From assembly GCA_029959085.1 (NCBI GenBank), contig JARWIR010000005.1, forward strand, positions 50,780,850-50,844,849: a DNA stretch of 64,000 nucleotides, given 5' to 3'. Shown one piece after another: positions 23,838-34,130 of the stretch. The notes beneath the pieces are model-generated. The model saw nothing but the letters and a program-made list of their open reading frames with translations. It searched no databases and was not told where the DNA came from. Made by a program: the position numbers and the translations under genes. Origin of the DNA: Nemophila menziesii. Taxonomy: Eukaryota > Streptophyta > Magnoliopsida > Boraginales > Hydrophyllaceae. Within the stretch, counting starts at the first letter, position 1. Every line of letters begins with the position of its first letter.

Positions 23838-24560
23838 ATGCGAAGAAGGCTATTCAAGGATCTAGAGCCAACACCTCCGATCCTTAGTAATCCAGAATCG
23901 TTGATCAGACTTGCTAACAAGAGAAGAAGAGAACGAGAAGCTTTAGAAGTAGAAGAGTTAGTTAACAGAATGGAGAATATCAATCTTCAGAATCAACAAG
24001 ATAATCAACCAGGTCAACTAAGCGCAAATGGCCAACCTTTGGCTCCAGGCGTTATTCCTCCAATTCCACCAGTGATTCCTAATCCTCAAGTCCAGAGAGT
24101 GATGAATCAAGATCCATGGTTTACTAATGGTCCTCCAGAAGTTCCATTCCGCGCTCCTGCTATAGGAGTAGGTGATCCAGATATTGATGTTCCGAGATTC
24201 CGTCCAGATTCGGGTATGTTAGCTCAATTCCAAAATTTTGGAAATTTTCGTGGAAGACCATCAGAAGATCCTCTTAGAGCAGTACAGAAGTTTAAACAGA
24301 TATGTGATTCTTATATCACACAAGGAGTTTCAAGAGAACAGATGTATTTTGCTGCGTTTAAATTTTTTGTGATTGATGGAGCGAGTGAATGGCACGATAC
24401 GCAAGATCCTACGAAGATAACCAACTGGGACCAATTAGAGATTGCTTTCTTTGACAGGTATTATCCAAGTAACATGAGATTAGATGCTGAATTAGAATTG
24501 AATTTCAGATGTGTTTGTGTAGAGTTCCCAATCATGGCTTTTCAGAACAACAACAATTAA
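23838..24560 (+). pseudogene. gag of G, N-terminal part (frameshifted)
   Basis: Starts at the first ATG after the primer site and reads 240 codons. It contains the Gag N-terminal signature VPRFRPDSG and the retrotransposon gag core (FKFFVIDGASEWHDTQ, then FFDRYYPS). Compared with intact Gag in E, roughly 25 residues after LDAELEL are missing (the SLGEAWLRF block). The deletion changes frame, so translation ends after a short missense tail, and the rest of Gag continues in the frame starting at 24509. The Gag of this copy is therefore broken unless frameshifting occurs. Confidence 0.85.
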
Positions 24561-26662
24561 AGATCTTTTATAGAGGCCTTGATGGAACTTCGAGAGAGAA
24601 ATTGGATACGCTATGTGGAGCAGGTTTTCTTCAAGTTCAACCCGCTCATGCCAAGATCATTTTAGAGAGAACAGTCAAGAATGAAGTTGGGTGGAATTCA
24701 GTAAGAACACCTGTTAAAGGAATGAATAATGTTGATATGGAAGAAAAGTTTGCTACGCTTGAGAATAAGATTCAGAATACTATAGAGCAACAATTGAAGC
24801 AGCTTACTTTAGCTGTTAAAGAAGGTTTTTCGGGTAAGAAGGTAGCTGTGCATGCTGCACAAGAGGTTTATATGTGTTCGATTTGTAGGGTAGATGATCA
24901 TGATGAGGAAAGTTGTCTGAATAACCAGGAGTCCGTGATGTGTATGTCCAATAGAGGTAACTTCAATTCAAGTGGTAATGGATATCAGCCTAACAGAAAC
25001 CATCCTGGGTTTCAATACTCATATCCTAATGGGGCTGCCAATCCTAACTATGTGTATCAGCCGCGTCCCCAAGGTAACAACTACAATCCAAGACCACAAA
25101 ATAATTATCAAGGAGGACAGAATCAGGGAAATTATGTTCAGAGACAAGCTCCTCAAGACAATTATGATGACACAATGAACCAGAAAGCCTTACCTGCCCA
25201 TCCACAAGAAGGAGTATTTACCCTTCAGAAAACCGTTGAAAGTTTGATTGCTCTTCAGACACAAGCTTTGGAACGTCAAAATGCAGCCGAAGCAAATATG
25301 AAGTTGTTCCAGAATCAGCTAAGTCAAATAAATAAACAACTGAATCAACGTCCACAAGGGCAACTCCCTAGCGACACTGAGAATCCAATCCAAATCGAAG
25401 ATTGTAAAGCTATTACTCTCAGAAGTGGTAAGAACCTTCCTCCACCTCCTTTTCCGGTTATGAAAGAAAAAGAAGTTAGAAAAGAAAAAGAGGTGGTGAA
25501 TAAAGATAAAGAAGTTGAAGTAGAAGAAGTGGAGAGGTCTAGTGAAGTTCCCAAAAAGAAAGATGATACTATAATAAACTGTCCTCCTCCACCATTTCCA
25601 TCGAGAGTTCAAAAGAAGGGTGATATGGCTGATTATCAAAAATTCTTTAACAAGGTAAGAGGTCTTAGCATAAATATTCCGTTATTAGAAGCTATTAGAG
25701 ATGTACCCAAGTATGCTAAGTTTCTGAAAAGAGCCCTCACCAACAAACGGCCGTATTGTGATAATGAGATGATTGGTCTCCCTGAGGAATGTAGTGCTAT
25801 TTGTCAAGGTAAATTACCTCCGAAGTTAGTTGATCCGGGGAGTTTCACAATTCCGATATCAATTGGAGAAGAATGGAAAGGAAAAGCATTATGCGATTTG
25901 GGGGCAAGCATCAATTTGATGCCCAAATCGATCTTTGATAAGCTTAATATCGAAGCAAGACCCACTTCTATGGTCTTGCAAATGGCGGATCGATCTCTTG
26001 CACATCCGGAAGGCCGAATCGAAGATGTCCTCGTTAAGGCAGGTACGTTAATTTTTCCCGCTGATTTCATTATACTTGATTACGACGCGGATAGGAATGT
26101 CCCCATTATTTTGGGAAGACCATTCCTAGCCACGGGGCGTACCTTGATTGATGTAGAGAACGGAGAAATGATTATGAGAATCCAAGACGAGGAGATGAAG
26201 TTTAATGTGTTTAGACCTATGAAGTTTCCGGATTCCAAGGAAGAATGTTTTCGTGTAGATGTAATGGAACCGGTAAGAACAGAGCCAATTAGTGTTGTTG
26301 ATACATTAGGGGTGGAGGAGAAAGAGCTACGAAAGAAACCACCAATTAAAGCTCCTCCATACCCTAAAAATCCACAACTCAATCATGCGAAAAAGAAAGA
26401 GAAAGCACATGCCACGAAGGTTCCGAAGGAAGCTAAGAAAGAAAGAAAGAAAAAGGGGTTCAAAGTAGGTGAAGAGGTAGCTATGAAAAATCCTAAACCC
26501 CCTCCAAAGGTACGTGAATCAAAAAGTTCTTGGCTAGGACCATTCACGGTCGCGAAGGTTATCTCAGATAAACTAGTGGGAATAAAAGCTAAGAGATGCA
26601 AATTTCGAGTTGCAAATATTGACAACCTCACTCACTGCTGGGGAGGTTATGTCAATGACTAA
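24509..26662 (+). pseudogene. Gag C-terminus, protease and integrase-CTD-like module of G
   Basis: A 717-codon open frame whose first ATG is incidental, since it overlaps the deletion junction. Order: end of gag core (VPNHGFSEQQQLKIFYRGL), a zinc knuckle C123/C126/H131/C136, an N/Q/P-rich region, basic and proline-rich linkers (PPPPFP twice), then retropepsin with D463 in CDLGASINLMPKSIF and ILGRPFLATG. After a lysine-rich linker come FKVGEEVAMKNP and KSSWLGPFTVAKV (W675 to F679), which match the integrase C-terminal GPY/F region of E. Reverse transcriptase, RNase H and integrase core should lie between and are absent, yet the frame is continuous. Confidence 0.85.
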
Positions 26663-26892
26663 TGAATGAGGTAACCCGTCGAGCTTAACGACGTTAAACA
26701 AAAGCCAATTTCTTGTATATTAGCTGAATTTTTAAATTTTTGCAATTTAGAATAGTTTGATTTTCGTAATTTTAGTGTTTATTATTAAGAAATGAGGAAG
26801 GGTAGTTGTTTTTGATGATTTCAGGGGTAAAAAGGTCACGAGTTTGGGGTCGATGAGGCGAAAATAGGAGAAAAATAGGTTGGATGTCCAGG

Positions 26893-27390
26893 AGAAACCG
26901 GGAACCCAGTTTTGGAGCTGGTACCAACCCTTTTCAACGCAACACTTGGCGTCTTGGTGCACGACACAGCGTCGGAACCGGGTACCCGGTTTAGGTGCTG
27001 TAATTTCTGAAAAGTTCTGACTCAGCGTTTTGGTGGCTTGCGTTTTGCTGCGTTTTGATTCGCGCCATCGACACAAAACCGGGAACCCGCATTTGGCAAA
27101 ACCGGGTACCCGGTTTCAGAGCTGTAAGTGGTGAAATTCTCTGGTCCAGCGTCATGGGGACCTGCGTTTTGGCGCGTTTTGACTCGCGCCATCGAGAAAA
27201 TCCGGGTACCCGCATTCTTCAGAACCGGGAACCCGGTTTCGGCGAGTAGAATTTCTGACCCAGCGTCTTGGGATCCAGCGCTTTGGTGCGTCTCGAAGTA
27301 AAAAAAAATATTTTTATTTTTTCCGCGCCGTCACAGCGACGCGGAACCGGGAACCCGGATTTTCGAAACCGGGAACCCGGGTTGCATCTG
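26893..27390. repeat. GC-rich paired-palindrome array of G
   Basis: About four units of 110-125 bases. Each holds two copies of the palindrome ACCGGGWACCCGGT or a one-base variant, near 26897, 26978, 27078, 27102, 27201, 27222, 27345 and 27367. Between them are shared segments such as CGCGCCATCGA (27061 and 27186) and variants of CAGCGTCTTGG. Peptide-like open frames on both strands are by-products of the repeat. It lies just downstream of the coding region. Confidence 0.85.
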
Positions 27391-29468
27391 TGATAGGGCC
27401 GTTTTGAATATTTTTAGCCCTAGATTTTTACCTCTTTCTTCAACCCAGCCTCCAAAAACACTCCCAAAACCCAGAATTTCCTGAAAATCATTATCTACAA
27501 CCACACAATCATCAAATCCTATTCTCTTCCACCACAATAACATACAATCAATTCATCTCCTATCCAAATCACCATGAATTCCCACTTTTCTCCAATTGTT
27601 CTTCATCCAAGCTTCAAATTAAATCCAATTCCCTCTTCCCACACATCAATTAACCCTTACCCATCTCATATTCCACCACAATCTTCAAGTCTTAAGCCTC
27701 AAAACATCAAAGTTCTAAGCCTTAGCTTCTCACTATTTGAAGTTTTGAGTTTGGGGTGGAAAGAGATGCTGATCAGAACCGTTTTCATGTGTACTTATCG
27801 AAGGAATTCTCCAAGAAACAAATGACCTTTATTTGTTGGAACCTGAAAGTGAGGAAGCAAATGATCCGATGATGGGTTGGAATCGAAAATCAAGGTGTTG
27901 GAAGAGAATCAGGATACGAGGTGCGCTATTTTGGGAAACGTTACAAACAAGTTTAACTTTATTTGTTCAAAGCACAACTTACGATGTCTAGACGCGAGAT
28001 AAAGTTCAGGGACGCAACACCGACAACCAGCCTCGCGCTGGTTAAGATACGTTTTCTATCCCTTCTCATTTAGTGTAGATTATTTTATTGCTTTGAGTCT
28101 TTTCGAGTCGTGGGGACACGACTCATTTTTGAGTTTGGGGTGGGGTTCGTTGCCTCATCCCAGTTTTTATGTGTTATTTGCTTTATTTGCTTTCAATAAA
28201 ATAATTTTCGGAGTTGCGTTTGACTGTAGAAATTTTTAAATATCCCTTTAAGCATACTTTTGATGAATCTATGATAGTAAATAGTGGACTTTAGGGATTG
28301 ATATAAAACGCATTTAGAATTGCATGCAAACATAGGTAATTAATAGGAAAAATTAATGAACAATGCAAATGAAGTAAGCTTGTACTCAAGAAATATGTTT
28401 GGTGTGTAGAATGTGAAATCCTAATTAGTAGAGAACCCACCTAGATATGAACTAAAAACAAGCTATGTACGTAGGAAAATGATAGGAGCAGTTCTTTGTT
28501 AGCCATTTGTGCCTTTTTAGCCTTCTCTCCCTTGTATTAATTATTATCCGTCTTAGCCCACTTTGAGCCTTTAGCCTTTTCTTTGTAGCCACGATATAAG
28601 CCATTATCCCTTAGATTATTAGGCATGACCATATGACCCGCACTTGAATCACAATCCTGAGACATGTCTCGAGCTTGAGTTTGGGGTGGTGGGTCCACTT
28701 ATGGGGAATTTAATGGGTTGGGATCGATGTGCTTTGTATTGTAGCACAATTGCAGATGATATATACTTGTAACCCTTTGCCGGGAATGAAGAAAAAAAAA
28801 AAAAAAAAAATGAAAAAAGTTGAAAATCCATACAGTAGGAACCGGGAACCCGGTTTCGTCAAAACCGGGAACCCGGTTTGTTTCTGTACACAAAAAAAAA
28901 GAAGAAAAAAGAAAAATATGAACAAATAAAACATCCGACAAAGTGGAATTTTCTGAAAATCATCTTATTTATAGTGGGTAGACATGGGACGCTAAATTAT
29001 TGCGTATATGGGTGAGTGAGAACATCTTTTTGAGCGTTAACTCAAGCTCGAGGACACTGTTGATGGTAAGTGAGGAGAGAGCCAAAAGCTCACCTCAAAT
29101 TTACCAAATATACATTCACACCCGTCCTTAAGCCAATATTATAACCGTAAAGACCTCGTGATTCCTAAATGCATAGTGAATTTATTATTCGGTTGATAGG
29201 GAATACACTAGGTGGAGCGTTCAAAGCGATTTAGGATTAATGACCACCCTATAGCCATCATACAAAGATGAGTACAAGTGTAACCTTCAAGCATTGCAAC
29301 TTTAATTTTATGATTGAGATTATTTATGTTTGATGTTGCATTTTAGATGTATGTGTATATTAGTTTCTAGAGTTTGCTATATGAGAGTTATCTTAAGAAT
29401 TGCTTTAGGGTTTATTTGCTAGCTTCTACTTGTTTATACGCCTACTTCTACCCCTTTGTTTTGTTTTA
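27391..29468 (+). other. 3' UTR of element G
   Basis: About 2 kb. 27391-27990 is AT-rich with no supported gene; the short open frame at 27574-27825 has no recognisable domain. From 28080 the conserved UTR begins: first hairpin, polypurine look-alikes at 27743-27760, 28129-28145 and 28674-28693, the TTTGGTGTGTAGAATGTG block near 28398, and a second small pair of ACCGGGAACCCGGT palindromes at 28842-28880 preceded by an A run. The arrangement matches B, D and, in reverse, A, C, E and F. Confidence 0.75.
28107..28126 (+). other. First 3' UTR hairpin, G copy
   Basis: GAGTCGTGGGGACACGACTC: a perfect 8-bp stem closed by a GGGA (GNRA-class) tetraloop. Related hairpins sit at the same place in the other copies, with compensating or wobble changes in some. 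Confidence 0.65.
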
Positions 29469-29504
29469 CTTTGTCGGGACGACAAAGGTTTGAGTTGGGG
29501 GTCT
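29469..29504 (+). promoter_or_regulatory. Second hairpin and polypurine tract of G
   Basis: CTTTGTCG-GGA-CGACAAAG forms a perfect 8-bp stem (29469-29487). It is followed at once by GTTTGAGTTGGGGGTCT and the 3' LTR. The G-rich run is the plus-strand primer of reverse transcription. The hairpin touches it without a gap. Confidence 0.8.
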
Positions 29505-31063
29505 TGATGTCTCCCTAATTGTTCTTATTTTCGACCCTTAGGAGACATCATTTTTGGTGTTTATTTAATTAATTTGATAGACTTTTGGACTAAATATGCA
29601 ATAATCCGGAATTCCCTTTTTATTTCTAGCATTTTTAATGTATTAAACTTTTGCGCGTAATATTGGTATTTTTAGTGTAAAGTTTACAGGTTTTAGATGT
29701 TAGCTAGGAGAGGAATCCGAGGAGAAAGTCAAAGATCGTGAATTAGAGTCAAGACTTGAAGATAAATCCCGAAGATATTATTTTTAGAGCTGAAAATCCA
29801 TTTTCCAGGCCATAGAGTGCTGATTTCGAGGTGCTTAAGCGATGATTTAGCCGCTGACCTTTGAATAGAAAACATTCCTTATCGAGTTACGGAACTTTAG
29901 CAACTGGAATGAGGTCAATCGGAGTCATAACGCATAGGGAAAAGCCGTTTTAGTGAAGGTGTATCAGCAGTTACGGGATTTTGGGCTTAGAAATTGGGCT
30001 TGGACATTTAATTAGTGTTTTATTTTCTGGTCCAAGCCCTAATCCGTTTTTATGCTTATAAAAGGAGGTCTGGACTTCTTATTTTCAGACAATTCATTTT
30101 TTACAATTAAAAACATCAGAGAGAAGCAACAGAAGGAAGGAAGAAGAAGCTGCTAGAGCTGGAGTGGGTCTATAGCTCCGTTCTCAGTCATTCCAATTCC
30201 AGAAATTAGGTTTCTTTTATCTTTTATTTGTAATCAGTTATGAATTCCATTTATTTTAATTTAGTATTTCTTTTTAATATGAGCTAAACAATTCATAGTG
30301 CTTGAGAACAAACAATGGGTGAATCCCAATTTTATGAAAAAACGAATGTTGAATTTGGGTTTTTATTGAATTAAACTAGATTAGGGCTTTTACTCTTTTC
30401 AATAAATTGAGATTATTTTACTGTTTTTAGCGTCATGAACTAGGAACAGGTGTTAGTATTTAGGCTATTCCAATTAGTGGCAATTGGATCATCCTGACGG
30501 AGGGTTTGAATACAGAACCATTTATTCAATCTAGGATAGAAGCTATTGATTCTGACGAACTTAGCTAATTCTAGGGTCAATGAGGTAAAAAAACTTAAAC
30601 ATCCAACGGTGGATCATATTTACCCTGACGGGACTAGTGACACTTTAGGATCGCCTTATAGTCCACCCTGACGGGGGTATACGGAATTTAGAATCCCGAC
30701 CATTGTAATTGACTAATTTAGCCCTTAAACAACATAAGTTAAGAAATAGGATAGGGAGGATCCTTGCGTTCTCAAGTGCTACTTCTCATATTGCGTTTTA
30801 CATCATTTTACTTGCGTCTTAGCTTTTATTTGCATTTTAATATTTGTCTTTCATTTATTTAGTCTTAATACGAAAACCAAACAACATTTTATTATCTTTT
30901 ATTTTCATAAGTGCATCAATCACTATTTGCTAGACATTGTGATCAACCATTCCGTCCTTGGAACGAATCTGTATTATCAAATATACTACTTGGGACAACC
31001 GTACACTTGCGGTTGTGGTTCGATTATTATTTGCATTTATTTAGAACACACAAAGGACCACCA
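29505..31063 (+). repeat. 3' LTR of element G
   Basis: 1559 bp, TGATGTCTCC to GGACCACCA, followed by the CACAT target duplication. It keeps the uninterrupted LINE target site. Short open frames at 30911-31130 are LTR sequence. Confidence 0.95.
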
Positions 31064-31068
31064 CACAT

Positions 31069-31425
31069 TTCCCTTAATCAACTTAAGTTTACTTTTATTT
31101 ATCTTAGGTGATTCAAGACATCCGGAGTAAACTTATATTCCCTATTTCATCCTCTTATTTCTATATTATCCTTTACATTTCAGTAATTACTATTTAGCCC
31201 TTTACTTTTTCTTAGTTTGTATAAGATTCACCTCATTCAATCATCTTTTATATTTTGGTTTTAATCCACAACTATTATATTTGAATTCGATTAAAAAGGT
31301 ATTTTTAGTCCATCAATACTCGTGGAGAGTGAACTTTAGTTACACTTTAACTACATGGAGACCTATACACTTGCGGGGCGTAACCTCTTTATTGTTGATT
31401 CTATATCACGCTTGTGGAGCTACTA
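31069..31425 (+). repeat. B4 LTR, right part
   Basis: Continues the B4 LTR after element G. Its end (ATATCACGCTTGTGGAGCTACTA) matches the end of B2 (ATATCACACTCTACGAGCTACTA). Beyond it the family sequence stops and unrelated AT-rich DNA begins. Confidence 0.8.
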
Positions 31426-34060
31426 GAGAAGCACCAAAGATATATATAATATAAAAGAAAATAAATAACATATCTAATTAGGAGTAAGAGGATGATATTA
31501 GAATTTTTTGTCACTCGATTTCTCTTTGTTTTAAAAATAAAGATAACAAATATTTAATTCAATTTTGTCATACAATTAGGAATTTTGGTTACTCTTATAT
31601 AATATGTGAATTTGTCACTAATTAAAACAGAGAGACAACCAAACTAATTTATAGAAATGACAATACAATATTACTTAGATCAAATATATGTGTGTTTATA
31701 TTTTTCTCCTAACATATATAATTTATAGAAAAATAATATTTTCTTCCATGTAGATTTTAAGGGAAAATGTTTTTCTTAAGAACAGGTCTCATCCAACAAA
31801 AAACTATTAGTCGAATAACCTTATTTTTTCGGCCCATAAAACAGCTAGTAAATATAATACTACAAAATTATTCATAATTTCTAACCTAATTTTTTTGTCA
31901 CTCTTCCCATTTTTTCACTTCTCTCGCGCCGCTACCTATTATTATCCTCTTTTTTAGCCAAACTACTATTTTATACGATTACTCCAAACCTTAACAAAAA
32001 CAATAATTATCCTTACGATTATATGGGATTCCATTCGTATTAGTATATCGAGGTTTGTATTTCATGTACTTAAACTATTTATTAATTTGCTACGTTATAT
32101 ATAAGATTGGAGGTATCGATTGTGGTATGTTAGTTGTAGATATGTGATTTATTTTACTGGTTTTTTATGTTACACAATAATCTGTATAATATCAATAATT
32201 AAATAAATAAATTTTAATAAAGATGTATTTTGATTTTTTCAGTATTTTAATTTGATGAATATCATTCTCTTGACATTGAAAGTGATTGTTGGTCATGACA
32301 TTTCTTTTACAAGGTAAGATTTGGACATAAATAATTCCCTTTTTCCTTTTTTATTTTTTAAAAATGTAATTCGATAAAGAACTTTTGTTGTACTATTGTT
32401 TATATTTCACTTATTAACTATGGAATAATAATAGTAAGTTCAATATTTTTTTGACGGACACCCATTAACCTATGTTGTTTCTTAATTGAATCGATGTTTG
32501 TAATCAACGCCAATATATTATTCATTACAAATTTTAGATAAATAAAATATAACATAAATAATTAATTAAGAGGTATGGACATGGGCGTCTCTAGTGTGTG
32601 TGGGGGTGTGTGGGGAGGGAATCGGTTTCTAGCCCCCCAATCCCAAGGTACAGTGAGAAAAAACCTAATTTTTTAGGTAAAAAGCCTTATTTAAAATAGA
32701 TTAGAACCCCTAAACTAAATTTTAGTCCTAGATAAATATCCTAAAATCCGCCCTTTGGCATAGTTAATTCAGCTTAATCTCCTTATAAAAACAAAAAGAG
32801 AGTAAATCTGTTGAATGTATGTTGAATGGTATAAAAGAGTATGATACAAAGTTTCTCTCTAATGCCCCTATATTATACAAAATTTGAGCTATAGATCTCT
32901 AAATTTTACAAAATTTGCACTATAGGTCCCTAGATATTGCAAAAAGTTGAACTATAGGTCCATATATTATAAAAGTACACTATTACTCCTCATATTACAC
33001 AAAATAGACTATATTTTATTTTTATAAAATCTTAATCAAAATATTATATGAAAAATTAAAGCTTGATAATTTAATTTTTAAAAGTTGAGGAGCCAAGTTC
33101 AAGATTTTGAATATTTGGAGGGGGATTTTTCCAAAGTAGTCATTTAACATGATATTCTTGATGATATCATTCTCTTGTTGTCACAAGTAGTCATTGGTCA
33201 TGACATTTCTCTTATTAATTAATATTTGGAGAGAAGAATGTTCTTTTCTCTTTTATATTTTTAAAGAATAATTATAATTTGATTAAGAATGTTATATGTA
33301 CGAGTTGGAATCGTATTTAATTTTTATCTTTCAGTTCATAACTATGGAATGATAATTGTAAGTATAATATTTTTTTAGTCAAAGAGACAGTGATCTCGAT
33401 AGAAATAAACTGGATATGCCTCTGGGTATACTAATTCAACTTAAAATCGTTTTAGAAACAGATAAAAAGAAATACTCTATTAAATATATATTGAGTGGTA
33501 TGAAAGAGCATGATATAAAGTTATACTTTAAGTCTCTATATTATTTAAAATTTTCACAATGGGTCCCTATATTATGCAAAAGTTTCACTATAAGTCCTTA
33601 TATTTTGTAAGAGATGCATTTTTGGTCTTTAGGTAATGCAAAAGTTATATTATAAGTCACTCCATTAAACAAATAACCTATAGTATATATTTATAATTAC
33701 AAAAAAAAAAAAATCAAATTTCCATATAAAAATATAAGCCTGATAATGAAACTTTTAAAAGCAAAGGACAAGTGCAAGATTTTGAAAATTTGGGAGGGGT
33801 AATAAAAAAGGTAATATAATTTTTTTGTAATTCATTAAAAAATTGAATTTGTTCAAGCCCCCACCTAAGTGTCTTTGTAACTTTTTATGTGTTCTTACTT
33901 TGTTTTAATTGCTTGTTATTGGCTCAAAGAGAATCTAAAGATACAAATTCAGTTCAATAAACACGATCTATTTTTTTGTGCAAATTAATATTGTTGGGTT
34001 AATTGCTATATTATACAATATAGCCTAGTATGCCTGTGTTTTAAAAATAGCAAATATAAT
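31426..34060. other. AT-rich intergenic region
   Basis: No supported gene. 31426-32250 is AT-rich and without recognisable content. 32254-33830 is an old tandem duplication (listed separately). The open frame at 33416-33610 is low-complexity. A G-rich patch near 32595-32640 is noted under rejected items. Confidence 0.6.
32254..33830. repeat. Ancient tandem duplication with internal short repeats
   Basis: Two diverged copies in the same order: near 32254-33120 and 33162-33830. Shared blocks are GATATCATTCTCTTG followed by GTCATGACATTTCT, a purine-rich block, a GAATGGTATAAAAGAG-type block (32822 and 33490), and then runs of a short repeat like CTATAGGTCCCTATATTATG with A-rich spacers (32865-33000 and 33530-33660). 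The first copy carries roughly 240 extra bases containing a GT/G-rich patch. The origin is not clear; it may be a decayed element. Confidence 0.65.
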
Positions 34061-34130
34061 CATGTGTGTTATTTTTTTAACATTAGAATTGATAAATGCT
34101 TTTCTTTCCTCTATCATTGCAGGGTGTGCT

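Larger units (their letters stand above)
16755..31063 (+). mobile_element. Element G: Athila/Tat-like retrotransposon with complete ends
   Basis: Flanked by the perfect 5-bp duplication CACAT (16750-16754 and 31064-31068). LTRs are 1559 bp each once the LINE is removed (883+676 versus 1559), with about 20 differences counted by eye, so the insertion is young but not new. The internal region of 5800 bp has a tRNA-Asp primer site, a frameshifted gag, a protease fused to an integrase C-terminal-like module, a GC-rich palindrome array, a long UTR and a polypurine tract. It has no reverse transcriptase, RNase H or integrase core, so it is non-autonomous. Confidence 0.95.

Noticed and set aside
25319..26631. 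Several long minus-strand frames opposite the G protease ORF
   Set aside because: They are shadows of the strongly supported plus-strand coding frame.
26893..27390. Palindromic repeats considered as a CRISPR-like array
   Set aside because: This is a plant nuclear retrotransposon context; units and spacers are both repetitive, with no unique spacers.
32594..32640. G-rich patch as a possible G-quadruplex
   Set aside because: Only three clear G-runs with GT spacers; not enough to support a claim.
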